Origin: Armatimonadota bacterium
Lineage (GTDB): Bacteria; Sysuimicrobiota; Sysuimicrobiia; Sysuimicrobiales; Humicultoraceae
DNA: 64,000 nt
Assembly: GCA_031459715.1 (NCBI GenBank)
Contig: JAVKIA010000002.1
Span: 99,210-163,209, forward strand
Direction of reading: 5' to 3'
Under the pieces are notes generated by a model. It saw only the letters and a list, made by a program, of their open reading frames with translations. It did no database searches and was not told the DNA's origin. Shown here piece after piece: positions 44,411 to 53,570 of this stretch. Position numbers and translations under genes: made by a program. How positions within the stretch are numbered: position 1 is the stretch's first letter; each line of letters begins with the position of its first letter.

Positions 44411-45769
44411 ATGACCCACCCGGATCCTGCCCCTACCGTGGAAGAACTGCTGGCCAAGGCACGGCAGCCGTCGGCCGACGCCCTGCGGCTGCATCCCTTC
44501 TACCGCGGCAAGGTCGAGACCGCCCTGAAGTGCCGCGTGCAGAGCTTTGACGACTTTGCCATCTGGTACACGCCCGGTGTGGCCGCGCCCTGCCGGGCCA
44601 TCGCGGAGAACCCCGACCTGGTCTACGAGCACACGCATAAGTGGAACACCGTGGCCGTGGTCTCGGACGGCACGCGCGTGCTCGGCCTGGGGGACATCGG
44701 CCCCAAGGCCGGCCTGCCGGTGATGGAGGGTAAAGCTCTGCTCTACAAGTACCTGGGCGGCGTGGACGCCTGGCCCATCGTCCTGGACACCAAGGACCCC
44801 GATAAGATCATCGAGGTGGTGCTCCTCATCCAGCCCGGCTTCGGCGGGGTAAACCTGGAGGACATCGCCCAGCCCAAGTGCTTCCGCATCCTGGACACGC
44901 TGCGGCAGCGGGCGGAAATCCCGGTGTGGCATGACGACCAGCAGGGCACCGCCACCGTGATCCTGGCCGGCCTGCTCAACGCGCTGAAGGTGGTGGGCAA
45001 GAGTCTGCCCGAGGTGCGCATCACCTTCGTCGGCTGCGGCGCGGCCAACGTGGCTTCCGCCCGCCTGATCTTCGCCGCGGGCGCCACTCCCGGCCGCTGC
45101 CTGCTGGTGGACAGCCGGGGCATCCTGCACCGCGGGCGGCAGGACGTGGAACTGCGTAAGGCGGAGTTCGTGGACAAGTGGCGCTTCTGTCAGATCACCA
45201 ACGCGGAGGGGCGCACCGGTGGCATCCCCGAAGCCATGGAGGGCGCCGACGTGGTCATCGCCATGTCCAGGCCTGGCCCGGGGACCATCCTCCCGGAGTG
45301 GGTCCGTCACATGGCCCCCGGCGCCGTACTCTTCGCCTGCGCCAACCCGGTGCCGGAGATCTGGCCCTGGGAGGCGACCGCCGCCGGCGTGGCCGTGATG
45401 GCCACGGGGCGGTCGGACTTCCCCAACCAGGTGAACAACTCCCTGGGCTTCCCCGGCATCTTTCGGGGAGCGCTGGACGTGCGGGCGCGCACCATCACCG
45501 ACGGAATGTGCATGGCGGCGGCGGAGGCGCTGGCGGGCATGGCCGCGGAGAAGGGCCTCTCACCCGACTACATCCTGCCCACCATGGAGGAGTGGGAGGT
45601 CTTCCCCCGCGAGGCCGCGGCGGTGGCGGTCCGCGCGGTGGAGGATGGGGTGGCCCGCAAGGCCCTGACGTACCAGGAGGAGTTAGCCCAGGCTGAAGGG
45701 CTGATCCGTCGCGCCCGGGAGCAGACGCGGGTGATGATGGCCGAGGGGTTGATCCCCTCCGCCGCCTGA
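44411..45769 (+). CDS. Short-form malic enzyme (malate dehydrogenase, decarboxylating)
   Basis: The 452-residue enzyme has [39 protein letters not shown](P)-binding [16 protein letters not shown] and [20 protein letters not shown]. It lacks the phosphotransacetylase half of the divergent MaeB. It heads a plus-strand run with a flavoprotein, a GltD-like oxidoreductase and glutamate dehydrogenase, which suggests coupled malate, NADPH and glutamate metabolism. Cofactor preference is not determinable by eye. Confidence 0.92.
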   Translation: MTHPDPAPTVEELLAKARQPSADALRLHPFYRGKVETALKCRVQSFDDFAIWYTPGVAAPCRAIAENPDLVYEHTHKWNTVAVVSDGTRVLGLGDIGPKAGLPVMEGKALLYKYLGGVDAWPIVLDTKDPDKIIEVVLLIQPGFGGVNLEDIAQPKCFRILDTLRQRAEIPVWHDDQQGTATVILAGLLNALKVVGKSLPEVRITFVGCGAANVASARLIFAAGATPGRCLLVDSRGILHRGRQDVELRKAEFVDKWRFCQITNAEGRTGGIPEAMEGADVVIAMSRPGPGTILPEWVRHMAPGAVLFACANPVPEIWPWEATAAGVAVMATGRSDFPNQVNNSLGFPGIFRGALDVRARTITDGMCMAAAEALAGMAAEKGLSPDYILPTMEEWEVFPREAAAVAVRAVEDGVARKALTYQEELAQAEGLIRRAREQTRVMMAEGLIPSAA

Positions 45770-45814
45770 CCCGCCCGGGACAAGGGAGCGGACAGAGGTC
45801 CAGGAGGGAGAGCC

Positions 45815-46714
45815 ATGTACGATCTGATCGTCATCGGCGGCGGACCGGCCGGCCTGACGGCCACCGTCTACGCGCTGCGCAAGCGGCTGAACGTCCTGCT
45901 GCTGACCCGGGACCTGGGGGGCAAGACCAACTACCGGCTCCAGCTCCCCTTCGTGGAGCACCACCTGGTGATCACCGGAGAGGAGACGGTGAGCCGCTTT
46001 GCCAACGAGATACAGTACGTGGAGTTCGCGCGGGTCTTCACCCGGGTGGAGCGCGTGGAGCAGATCCCCGGAGGGTACCGGGTGCACACCCAGGCCGGGG
46101 CCTCCCACGAGGCCCGGGCGCTGATCATTGCCACCGGAGCCCTGGGCCGGCTGCTCAACGTCCCCGGGGAGCGCGAGTTCATGATGCGCGGCCTGTGCTA
46201 CAGCGCGGTCTCCTATGCTCCTCTGTTCATCGAGCGGGAGGTGGCGGTCATCGGCGACAGCGCCCTGGCTCTGCGCTCCACGGCGGAGCTGGCGCGCACC
46301 GCCCGTCGCGTCACCCTCATCGCCCCCACCCGGGGAGAGCTGGACTCGCCCCTGGGGGCGCGGGTACTGGCCGCGACCAACGTGGAGGTGCTGCACGGGT
46401 TCCGGGTGGAGCAGTTCGTGGGGGACCAGTACGCGCGCGCCGTGGTGCTGGCCCGCGACGGGGAGCGGCGCGAGGTCCAGGCGGACGGTTTCTTCGTGGA
46501 GCTGGAACTGGTACCACAGTCGGAGCTGGTGGCCCACCTGGTGGAGCGCGACGCCGCGGGGCGCATCCGGGTGGACAGCCGCAACCGCACTTCTGCCCCG
46601 GGCATCTTCGCCGCCGGTGACGTCACCGATGTCTTCGCCGAGCAGGTGTTGATCGCCGTCGGAGAGGGAGCCAAGGCTGCGCTGGCGGCCTATGAGTACC
46701 TGCTGACCCAGTGA
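45815..46714 (+). CDS. Thioredoxin reductase-like flavoprotein without redox cysteines
   Basis: The 299-residue protein has the FAD motif GGGPAGLTA (residues 8-16), the NAD(P) region VAVIGDSALALRSTAEL and the C-terminal FAD loop GIFAAGDVTD. At the position of the thioredoxin reductase CATC site it reads CYSAVSYAP (S130, S133), so the CxxC pair is missing and it cannot reduce thioredoxin in the usual way. Related flavoproteins act as ferredoxin- or flavodoxin-NADP reductases; that is a possibility here next to malic enzyme. The ATG at 45815 follows AGGAGGGAG. Confidence 0.82.
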   Translation: MYDLIVIGGGPAGLTATVYALRKRLNVLLLTRDLGGKTNYRLQLPFVEHHLVITGEETVSRFANEIQYVEFARVFTRVERVEQIPGGYRVHTQAGASHEARALIIATGALGRLLNVPGEREFMMRGLCYSAVSYAPLFIEREVAVIGDSALALRSTAELARTARRVTLIAPTRGELDSPLGARVLAATNVEVLHGFRVEQFVGDQYARAVVLARDGERREVQADGFFVELELVPQSELVAHLVERDAAGRIRVDSRNRTSAPGIFAAGDVTDVFAEQVLIAVGEGAKAALAAYEYLLTQ

Positions 46715-46733
46715 GCGCGGGAGCTCGGTAGGC

Positions 46734-48152
46734 ATGCCGCGACTGGAGAAGAGGGAACGGCTGAAACTGCCGCACGTTCCGGTTCCCAGGCGCCCGCCGC
46801 AGGATCGAATCACCGACTTCCGGGAGGTAGGACTCACCTACACCCCCGAGCAGGCAGCCGCCGAAGCCGCGCGCTGCCTGGAGTGCGGCAAGGCGCCCTG
46901 CGAGGCGGCCTGCCCCCTGCACAACCGCATCCGCGGCTGGCTGGCCCTGGCCATGGACGGTCGGTTTGTGGAAGCGGCCCACCTCTCCCGCAGCACCAAC
47001 CCCATGCCGGAGATCTGCGGCCGCATCTGCCCGCAGGACCGGCTCTGCGAGGGCGCCTGCACCATCGGGGTAAAGCGGGAGCCGGTGGCCATCGGCGCCA
47101 TCGAGAAGTTCATCAACGAGTACGCCATCGCCCGGGAGGGGCTGCCCCTGCCCGACGTGGCGCCGGCCACGGGCCTGCGGGTGGGGGTGGTGGGTGCCGG
47201 TCCCGCCGGCCTGGCCTGCGCCCAGGAGCTGGCCTGCCGCGGCCACCACGTCACGGTCTACGAGCGCCAGCCTCTCCCCGGCGGACTCTTGCGCTACGGC
47301 ATCCCCGGCTTCAAGCTGGAGAAGCATGTGGTCGACCGGCGGATCCGCTACCTGGAGCGTCTGGGCGTCCAGTTCGTCACCGGCACGCGGGTGGGAGACG
47401 ACATCGCCCTGGAGGAGATGCGGACGTACTTCCACGCCGTCTACATCGCCAGCGGTGCCACCACACCCAAACGCCCCGCCCTCCCCGGCAGTGACCTGCC
47501 CGGCGTGGAGGACGCGCTGCCCTTCCTGGCCCGCAACGCCATGGACGATCTGGACCCGGCGGACCGTGACGACCTGCGCGGGCAGCGGGTGGTGGTCCTG
47601 GGCGGCGGCGACACGGCCATGGACTGCCTGCGGGTGGCCCGGCGGCTGGGTGCGGCCGAGGTGGTCTGCCTCTACCGCCGGGACGAGGCCAACATGCCGG
47701 GCAGCCGGCGGGAGGTGCAGGCGGCCAGGGACGAGGGGGTGGTCTTCCGCTGGCTCAGTGCGCCTGTGCGCTTCCTGGCGGACGGAGGGCGGCTGCGCGG
47801 CATAGAATGTGTCCGCATGGAGCTGGGCGAGCCCGACGAGGAGGGCCGGCGACGGCCGGTGCCGGTGGAGGGGAGCACGTTCCAGGTGCCGGCCGACCTG
47901 GCTATCCTGGCCTTTGGCTTCGACGGCAGCCCCCTCCCGGCGGCGGATGGGCCAGCCCTGCGCGGGGACGGGACCTACGTGGTGGACGAGGACGGCGCCA
48001 CCACCGTGCCCGGTGTCTTCGCCGGCGGCGATGCCGTGCGCGGTCCCGACCTGGTGGCGACAGCGCTGCGCGACGGGCGGCGCGCCGCTGCGGCCATCGA
48101 TCGCTATCTGCACCGGCGGCTCACTCACCCGCGAGACGCCGCGCCGGTGTAA
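46734..48152 (+). CDS. GltD-like NADPH-dependent oxidoreductase (glutamate synthase beta-type)
   Basis: The 472-residue protein has two N-terminal cysteine clusters (C48, C51, C56, C60 and C93, C97, C103, C107) for [4Fe-4S] centres, then an FAD site (VVGAGPAGLACAQEL) and an NADPH site (VVLGGGDTAMDCLRVARRLGA). This is the layout of the glutamate synthase small subunit and of NfnB-like partners. No GltB large subunit is nearby; it is followed 24 bp later by glutamate dehydrogenase. It may therefore act with another electron carrier, for instance the preceding flavoprotein. Confidence 0.87.
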   Translation: MPRLEKRERLKLPHVPVPRRPPQDRITDFREVGLTYTPEQAAAEAARCLECGKAPCEAACPLHNRIRGWLALAMDGRFVEAAHLSRSTNPMPEICGRICPQDRLCEGACTIGVKREPVAIGAIEKFINEYAIAREGLPLPDVAPATGLRVGVVGAGPAGLACAQELACRGHHVTVYERQPLPGGLLRYGIPGFKLEKHVVDRRIRYLERLGVQFVTGTRVGDDIALEEMRTYFHAVYIASGATTPKRPALPGSDLPGVEDALPFLARNAMDDLDPADRDDLRGQRVVVLGGGDTAMDCLRVARRLGAAEVVCLYRRDEANMPGSRREVQAARDEGVVFRWLSAPVRFLADGGRLRGIECVRMELGEPDEEGRRRPVPVEGSTFQVPADLAILAFGFDGSPLPAADGPALRGDGTYVVDEDGATTVPGVFAGGDAVRGPDLVATALRDGRRAAAAIDRYLHRRLTHPRDAAPV

Positions 48153-48175
48153 CCTGCTACATAAGGAGGGAGACG

Positions 48176-49447
48176 ATGAGCGCCAAGATCGCAGCCCCCA
48201 TCGTGCGAGAAGATCCCTGGGAGATGGCGTTACGCCAGTTCAACCATGCCGCGGACTACCTGACGCTGAAGCGGGGCATCCGCGAGTTCCTCGCCTACCC
48301 CAAGCGGGAGCTGACGGTGAACTTCCCGGTGAAGATGGACGATGGGTCGGTGCGGATCTTCACCGGCTACCGGGTGCACCACAGCACTGTTCTGGGCCCC
48401 ACCAAGGGCGGAATCCGTTACCACCCTGAGGTCACCCTGAACGAGGTGCGCGCCCTGGCCATGTGGATGACCTGGAAGTGCTCCGTGGCCGGCCTGCCCT
48501 ACGGGGGGGGCAAGGGCGGCGTGGTGGTCAACCCCAAGGCGCTCTCCACCGAGGAGCTGGAGCGCCTCACCCGTCGCTACGCCACGGAGATCAGCGTCCT
48601 GATGAGCCCCGAGGGCGACATCCCCGCACCGGACGTGGGCACCAACCCCCAGACCATGGCCTGGATCATGGACACCTACAGCATGCACCACGGCTACTCC
48701 ATCCCCGCCGTGGTCACCGGCAAGCCCATCTCCATCGGCGGCTCCCAGGGGCGCCTGGAGGCCACAGGGCGCGGCGTGACGATCGCCGCGCGTGAGGCCG
48801 CCCGGCACGTGGGGCTGCCGCTGCAAGGGGCCAGGGTCGTAGTCACCGGCTACGGCAACGTCAGCTCGGTGGCCGCCTACCTCCTGGCAGACCAGGGGTG
48901 CGCCATCGTGGGCGCCAGCGATTCCCGCGGAGGCATCTACAGCCCCAGGGGATTCGACCCTCGGGCATTGCTCAGGCACAAGGCGGAAACTGGCTCGGTG
49001 GTGGACTTCCCGGGCACGGAGCAGGTGCCCATCGAGGAGGTGGTCACCCTTCCCTGCGACATCCTGGTGCCCGGCGCGCTGGAGGGGGAGATCACCGCGA
49101 AGAACGCGGCCCAGATCAAAGCCCGGATCATCTGCGAAGGGGCCAACGGCCCCACCACGCCCGACGCCGACGAGATCCTGGAGAAGAAGGGGATCCTGGT
49201 CGTCCCGGACATCCTGGCCAACAGCGGCGGGGTGATCGTCTCCTATTTCGAGTGGGTGCAGGGACTGCAGCAGTTCTTCTGGACGGAGGAGGAGGTCAAC
49301 GCCAACCTGGAGCGCACCATGGTGCGCAGCTTCGCCCAGGTGCTCAAGACAAGCCAGGAGAAGAAGACCAACCTGCGCACCGCCGCCCTGGTCCGGGCCA
49401 TCGAGCGCGTGGCCGAGGCGCTGATGGTCCGCGGCATCTACCCGTAG
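48176..49447 (+). CDS. Glutamate dehydrogenase
   Basis: The 423-residue enzyme has GPTKGGIRYHPEVTLNEVRALAMWMTWKCSVAGLPYGGGKGG with the catalytic lysines, the conserved aspartate region IPAPDVGTNPQ, and a Rossmann motif VVTGYGNVSSVAA. It interconverts glutamate and 2-oxoglutarate. The ATG at 48176 follows AAGGAGGGAG; a longer upstream reading lies inside the GltD-like gene. It is the last gene of the plus-strand carbon-nitrogen run and converges on aconitase. Confidence 0.94.
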   Translation: MSAKIAAPIVREDPWEMALRQFNHAADYLTLKRGIREFLAYPKRELTVNFPVKMDDGSVRIFTGYRVHHSTVLGPTKGGIRYHPEVTLNEVRALAMWMTWKCSVAGLPYGGGKGGVVVNPKALSTEELERLTRRYATEISVLMSPEGDIPAPDVGTNPQTMAWIMDTYSMHHGYSIPAVVTGKPISIGGSQGRLEATGRGVTIAAREAARHVGLPLQGARVVVTGYGNVSSVAAYLLADQGCAIVGASDSRGGIYSPRGFDPRALLRHKAETGSVVDFPGTEQVPIEEVVTLPCDILVPGALEGEITAKNAAQIKARIICEGANGPTTPDADEILEKKGILVVPDILANSGGVIVSYFEWVQGLQQFFWTEEEVNANLERTMVRSFAQVLKTSQEKKTNLRTAALVRAIERVAEALMVRGIYP

Positions 49448-49489
49448 GCCCTCCGCCGGCGGGACCGGGTGGCGTCAGATCCGGAGCTG

Positions 49490-49513
49490 CGCTGCCTGCA
49501 GGAGCGGGCAGCG
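49490..49513. terminator. Hairpin between glutamate dehydrogenase and aconitase genes
   Basis: CGCTGCC (49490-49496) pairs with GGCAGCG (49507-49513) across a 10-base loop in the gap between the two convergent genes. There is no T-run. It is a plausible bidirectional transcription end. Confidence 0.4.
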
Positions 49514-49530
49514 TCGGCGTGGCCGGCCGG

Positions 49531-51480
49531 TCAGGCCGCCGGTGCGGGATGTTTATCCCGCATCATCCGCAGCACTCCGCCCCCCAGCAGGATCTCCACT
49601 TCCCGCGGGGTGAAGGCAGTGCGCAGCGGGATCTCCTCTCCGGTAGCCGCATGGCGCAGCACCAGGGGGTCTTGGCGGGCCAGGCGCGCCCGCACGTCGG
49701 GGATCTCCCACATCTCCCCCTGCTGCACCCTCGCGTAGTCTTCCTCCCGGGCAAATTCCAGCGGCAGGATGCCGAAGTTAATCAGGTTGCTGCGATGGAT
49801 GCGGGCGAAGCTCTTGGCGATGACCGCTTTCAGGCCTAGGTACATGGGCGCGATGGCGGCGTGCTCGCGGCTGCTCCCCTGTCCGTAGTTGCTGCCCCCG
49901 ACCACGAAGCCACCGCCGGCCTCCCGTGCCGCCTGAGCCCGCGCCGGGAAGTCGGGATCGATGCGGTGGAAGGTGAACTCGCTGATCGCCGGGATGTTGG
50001 AGCGCAGGGGCAACACGCGTGCTCCCGCAGGAAGGATGTGGTCGGTGGTGATGTTGTCCCCCACCTTGAGCAGCACCGGGCCGCGCAGGGAGGCAGGCAG
50101 GGGCTCGGGGATGGGCACGGGCTTGATGTTGGGACCCCGCTCGATCTCCACCGTCTGCCCTTCCGCCGGCGGCCGCAGGATCTGCCGGTCGTCCACCGGG
50201 TACACCTCGGGCTCTCGCACCTGCGGCGGAGGGCCCAGGCGGCGGGGGTCGGTGAGCTCCCCGGTCAGCGCCGCAGCGGCGGCCACCTCAGGGCTGGCCA
50301 GGAAGACCCGGTCCTGGGCTGTGCCGCTGCGCCCGGGGAAGTTCCGGTTGAAGGTGCGCACGGAGACGGCCCCGCTGGGCGGCGCCTGCCCCATGCCGAT
50401 GCACGGCCCGCAGGCCAGCTCCAGGATCCGGGCGCCGGCGCGGGCGAGCTCCGCCAGCGTGCCGTCGGTGGCAGCCATCTGGTAGACCTGCAGGGAGCCC
50501 GGCGTCACCGTCAGGCTCACCGCCGGGTGGACGGTCTTGCCCCGCAGGACTTCCGCGGTGACCCGCAGGTCGCGGTAGCTGCTGTTCTGGCAGGACCCGA
50601 TGCACACCTGGGCCACCGGCGTCCCCGCCACCGCGGAGACGGGCACCACCGCGTCCGGGCTGGAGGGCTGCGCCACCAGCGGCTCCAGCGCCCCCAGGTC
50701 CAGCTCGATCGTCTCCTGGTAGACGGCGTCCAGGTCCGGCTCCAGGGGAGCCCAGTCGCCCTCGCGGCGCTGAGCACAGAGAAAGCGGTAGGTCTGAGCG
50801 TCGCTGGGAAAGACGGCGGCGGTGGCGCCCAGCTCGGCGATCATGTTGGCGATGGCGGCGCGCTGGTAAACGTCCAGGTGCTCCAGCCCCTGGCCGCAAA
50901 ACTCGAATATCTTCCCCACACCGCCCTTCACCGAGAGGCGGCGCAGCAATTCCAGGATCACGTCCTTGCCGGAGACCCACGGCCCCAGACGACCGGTCAG
51001 CCGCACCTGGACTACCACCGGCATGACCAGCCGGTAAGGCTCGCCAGCCATGGCCAGGGCCACGTCCAGGCCTCCCGCGCCAATGGCCAGCATCCCCAGC
51101 GCCCCGGCCGCGGTGGTGTGGCTGTCCGCCCCCAGCAGGACCCGCCCGGGGACGGCGAACCGCTGCAGGTGCACCTGGTGGCAGATCCCGTTGCCCGGCC
51201 GGCTGTAGAGCAGCCCGTAGCGCGCGGCGAAGGTGCGGAGGAAGCGGTGGTCGTCGGCGTTCTCGAAGCCGACCTGCAGCATGTTGTGGTCCACGTATAC
51301 CACCGCGGGCCAGGTGCGTACCCGCTCCACGCCCATAGCCTCAAACTCCAGGGCGGCCATGGTGCCGGTGGCATCCTGCAGCAGCGTCTGGTCCACGCGC
51401 AGGGCGATCTCCCTCCCCGGCGTGAGTTCACCTTCCACCAGGTGCGCCTGGATAATTTTCTCGCTGACAGATCCGCTCAT
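49531..51480 (-). CDS. Aconitate hydratase
   Basis: The 649-residue iron-sulphur enzyme isomerises citrate to isocitrate. It has YVDHNMLQVGFENADDH, GADSHTTAAGALGMLAIG, the cluster cysteines in IGSCQNSSYRDL and LACGPCIGMGQ, and the C-terminal swivel domain (GDNITTDHILPAG, GGSNYGQGSSREHAA, NLINFGILPL). The compact length matches the bacterial/archaeal group with a mitochondrial-type order. The substrate could also be homoaconitate in principle, but central metabolism neighbours favour aconitase. Confidence 0.92.
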   Translation of the reverse strand: MSGSVSEKIIQAHLVEGELTPGREIALRVDQTLLQDATGTMAALEFEAMGVERVRTWPAVVYVDHNMLQVGFENADDHRFLRTFAARYGLLYSRPGNGICHQVHLQRFAVPGRVLLGADSHTTAAGALGMLAIGAGGLDVALAMAGEPYRLVMPVVVQVRLTGRLGPWVSGKDVILELLRRLSVKGGVGKIFEFCGQGLEHLDVYQRAAIANMIAELGATAAVFPSDAQTYRFLCAQRREGDWAPLEPDLDAVYQETIELDLGALEPLVAQPSSPDAVVPVSAVAGTPVAQVCIGSCQNSSYRDLRVTAEVLRGKTVHPAVSLTVTPGSLQVYQMAATDGTLAELARAGARILELACGPCIGMGQAPPSGAVSVRTFNRNFPGRSGTAQDRVFLASPEVAAAAALTGELTDPRRLGPPPQVREPEVYPVDDRQILRPPAEGQTVEIERGPNIKPVPIPEPLPASLRGPVLLKVGDNITTDHILPAGARVLPLRSNIPAISEFTFHRIDPDFPARAQAAREAGGGFVVGGSNYGQGSSREHAAIAPMYLGLKAVIAKSFARIHRSNLINFGILPLEFAREEDYARVQQGEMWEIPDVRARLARQDPLVLRHAATGEEIPLRTAFTPREVEILLGGGVLRMMRDKHPAPAA

Positions 51481-51546
51481 GGGCTCACCTCAACTGTCCG
51501 GAGGCAGTAGGCGGCAGTGCAGCCGGGGACAGCGAGCGTCCCGGGC

Positions 51547-51975
51547 TCACCGACCGCGGGCGCCGGTAACCTCCCGCAGGACCGGCATCAGGTCCCGGGT
51601 GATCAGGCGCTTCTGCAGCGAGGCGTCGGCGCCCAGGGCCTGAGCAGCCCGGATGTACTCCTCCCGCTCCTCCGGCAGCAGGGCTACCAGCAGCATGCCG
51701 GGACGGAACTGCTTGGCGGCCACGCAGGCGGGCAGCCCGGCGGGGCCGGAGAGCCACGGGTCCACCAGGAGGATGTCTGGCTGCGCCTCCCGGATCAGGC
51801 GGACCGCCTCCTCCATGGTACCCACCGAGCCAACCACAAGGAAGCGGCTGTCTGCGGCCAGCACCTGGCCGATGACCTCGCGGGTCGCCGGATAGGCGTC
51901 CGCGATGATCACGCGCAGCACCGCAGATGCCGCAGGACGCGAGACCTCTTGTCCCGGGGAGAATGGTACGGACAT
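51547..51975 (-). CDS. Stand-alone response-regulator receiver protein
   Basis: The 142-residue protein has a receiver fold: LRVIIADAYPATREVIGQVL (one of the two acidic residues replaced by alanine), phospho-acceptor region DILLVDPWLSGPAG, and a lysine in SLQKRLITRD. No output domain follows. The ATG at 51975 is chosen for its GAAGGAG ribosome site; an upstream GTG at 52074 would extend through the predicted leader hairpin. Its promoter has the shared operator geometry, so it is likely part of the same signalling network. Confidence 0.7.
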   Translation of the reverse strand: MSVPFSPGQEVSRPAASAVLRVIIADAYPATREVIGQVLAADSRFLVVGSVGTMEEAVRLIREAQPDILLVDPWLSGPAGLPACVAAKQFRPGMLLVALLPEEREEYIRAAQALGADASLQKRLITRDLMPVLREVTGARGR

Positions 51976-52034
51976 CAGCACTCCTTCTGCTATGCGGGAG
52001 CGGGCGACGCCTGGCCCCGAGGCGAGGATGGTGT

Positions 52035-52057
52035 CTCCGGGAGGCCGCCTCCCGGAG
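52035..52057 (-). promoter_or_regulatory. Leader hairpin before the stand-alone receiver gene
   Basis: CTCCGGGAGG (52035-52044) and CCTCCCGGAG (52048-52057) form a perfect 10-bp stem with a 3-base loop. With transcription from about 52072 it lies 15-37 bases into a leader of roughly 97 bases, an unusual length here. It could protect the 5' end or act in attenuation. Confidence 0.5.
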
Positions 52058-52078
52058 GTCGCGCCCGCTCCCACGGTG

Positions 52079-52124
52079 AGCCTACTGCCCTGCCAGCATC
52101 ATCACCATCCGACACCCGGCTGAT
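52079..52124 (-). promoter_or_regulatory. Regulon promoter (weak operator) plus TAGGCT, receiver gene
   Basis: On the minus strand ATCAGC-CGGGTG-TCGGAT (52124-52107) is a partial match to the operator, followed after 22 bp by TAGGCT (52084-52079). The exact hexamer and spacing recur at stronger sites, which supports this one despite the arm mismatches. Confidence 0.45.
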
Positions 52125-52162
52125 TCGTCATCAGGTGCCCGCCCGAAGAGCCCGCTGGCGAG

Positions 52163-52855
52163 CTAGGGGGGAATCAGGCCCTTGCGCACCGCGTAGCGCA
52201 CCAGGAGGCTGCGGTCGTGCAGGTCCAGCTTCTTCATGATGTGTGCGCGGTGCGTCTGCACGGTCTTCACGCTGATAACCAGCCGTTCGGCGATCTGCGC
52301 GTTGGTCAGCCCCTCGGCGATGAGCACCAGGATCTCCCGCTCCCGGTAGGTCAGGCCGCCGTAGCGCTCGCTGCCCTCCCCGGTGCGCAGACGCTCCAGG
52401 TAGTCCTGCACGATGCTCTGGGCCACCGCAGGATAGAGGAAGGTCTCTCCGCGGGCCGTGGCCCGCACCGCCTCCACCAGGTCGCTGGCCGCCGCCCGCT
52501 TGAGGACGTAGCCCGCCGCGCCCAGCCGCAGCAACTGAAAGAGGTAGGACTGCTCCTCGTGCATGGTCAGGATCAGCACCTCCACTCCGGGGAGCGCCTC
52601 CTTGATGGCCTGGGTCGCCTCCACCCCGGAGAGCTTGGGCATGCTGATGTCCATGACCACCACGTCGGGGTTCAGCCGGCGGGCCAGCTGGACCGCCTCC
52701 TCCCCATCCGCCGCCTCTCCCACCACCTCGAAATCGGGCTGCGCCTCCAGGATCATGCGGATCCCTTCCCGGACCACGGCATGGTCATCCGCCAGGAGGA
52801 TCCGTACTTTGGTAGAGGTGGACTGGGGAGAGGTGGGCGGGACTGACCGGGACAT
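52163..52855 (-). CDS. NarL/FixJ-family response regulator, orphan
   Basis: The 230-residue regulator has an intact receiver (ILLADDHAVVREGI, VVVMDISMP, YVLKRAAASD) and a LuxR-type helix-turn-helix (LTYREREILVLIAEGLTNAQIAERLVISVKTVQTHRAHI). No kinase gene adjoins it. The ATG at 52855 follows AGGAGG. Its promoter carries a perfect-arm operator, and two further operator-like sequences follow upstream, so autoregulation is likely. It is an alternative candidate for the operator-binding protein. Confidence 0.9.
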   Translation of the reverse strand: MSRSVPPTSPQSTSTKVRILLADDHAVVREGIRMILEAQPDFEVVGEAADGEEAVQLARRLNPDVVVMDISMPKLSGVEATQAIKEALPGVEVLILTMHEEQSYLFQLLRLGAAGYVLKRAAASDLVEAVRATARGETFLYPAVAQSIVQDYLERLRTGEGSERYGGLTYREREILVLIAEGLTNAQIAERLVISVKTVQTHRAHIMKKLDLHDRSLLVRYAVRKGLIPP

Positions 52856-52873
52856 CGATCGCCTCCTGCAGCC

Positions 52874-52919
52874 AGCCTACCAGCGCCGCCCGAGGCAACA
52901 CATCGGACGAAGATCCGAT
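52874..52919 (-). promoter_or_regulatory. Regulon promoter: perfect-arm operator plus TAGGCT, NarL-type gene
   Basis: On the minus strand ATCGGA-TCTTCG-TCCGAT (52919-52902) has perfectly complementary arms and is followed after 22 bp by TAGGCT (52879-52874). Transcription would begin near 52867, a dozen bases before the ATG. A half site ATCGGG lies further upstream at 52927-52932. Confidence 0.62.
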
Positions 52920-52954
52920 TTGCGCCATCGGGCGAAAGCAGGAGGGAGGGGAAA

Positions 52955-52972
52955 ATCGGGTTTGAGCCCGAT
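52955..52972. promoter_or_regulatory. Perfect ATCGGG-N6-CCCGAT between divergent genes
   Basis: ATCGGG-TTTGAG-CCCGAT has both arms perfect. It lies between the NarL-type regulator (minus) and the TlpA-like gene (plus). No TAGGCT-like hexamer is found at 21-22 bp on either side, so it may be an auxiliary site for the regulator promoter 53 bp away or a site for the thiol-redox genes. Confidence 0.55.
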
Positions 52973-53009
52973 GGACGCCTCCGGGCCTTGCCCCCGACCA
53001 TGGGAAGCG

Positions 53010-53570
53010 ATGCGTCTCCGCTCCCTGCTGCTGCGGCTGGCCTGGATTCTTCCCCTGGTGGCGGTCCTGGCTGTCCTGGGTGCGGCGGTGCTGCGGGCGG
53101 GACGGTCGACTTCCATTGCCGCCGCCCTGGCCCGGGGGCACCGCCCCCCCGCCCCGGCCTTCCGCCTATCCACTCTGGAGGGGCGCGCCCTGGACCTTGT
53201 GGAACTGCGGGGCCGCCCGGTGGTGTTGAACTTCTGGGCGTCGTGGTGCGGACCGTGCAGGGAGGAGGCCCCTCTGCTGGAACGGGCCTGGCAGACCTAC
53301 CGCTACAGGGGGCTGGTGGTCGTGGGGGTGAATATTCAGGACCTGGAAGCCGACGCGCGGCGCTTCATCCGGGAGAACGGGATCACCTATCCCAACGTGC
53401 GCGATCGCGACGGCAGGGTGAACCGGGCCTACGGGGTCACGGGCGTTCCGGAGACGTTCTTCATCGACCCCGTCGGCCGCATCGTCAGGAAGTTCCCGGG
53501 GGCGGTGGTGACGTGGCGACCGTGGGAGGAGGCTATCGAGCAGCTGCTGGGGGACGCGGGGGCAAGGTAG
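53010..53570 (+). CDS. TlpA/ResA-like membrane-anchored thiol-disulphide oxidoreductase
   Basis: The 186-residue protein has an N-terminal anchor (about residues 5-30), then a thioredoxin fold with [14 protein letters not shown] as the CxxC site and [14 protein letters not shown] with the cis-proline. Such proteins reduce apocytochrome c cysteines before haem attachment, fitting the multihaem cytochromes of the window. The ATG at 53010 follows GGGAAG; an in-frame ATG at 52971 is an alternative. Confidence 0.87.
   Translation: MRLRSLLLRLAWILPLVAVLAVLGAAVLRAGRSTSIAAALARGHRPPAPAFRLSTLEGRALDLVELRGRPVVLNFWASWCGPCREEAPLLERAWQTYRYRGLVVVGVNIQDLEADARRFIRENGITYPNVRDRDGRVNRAYGVTGVPETFFIDPVGRIVRKFPGAVVTWRPWEEAIEQLLGDAGAR

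Noticed and set aside
45815..46714. Genuine thioredoxin reductase
   Set aside because: Both cysteines of the CxxC redox site are replaced by serine.
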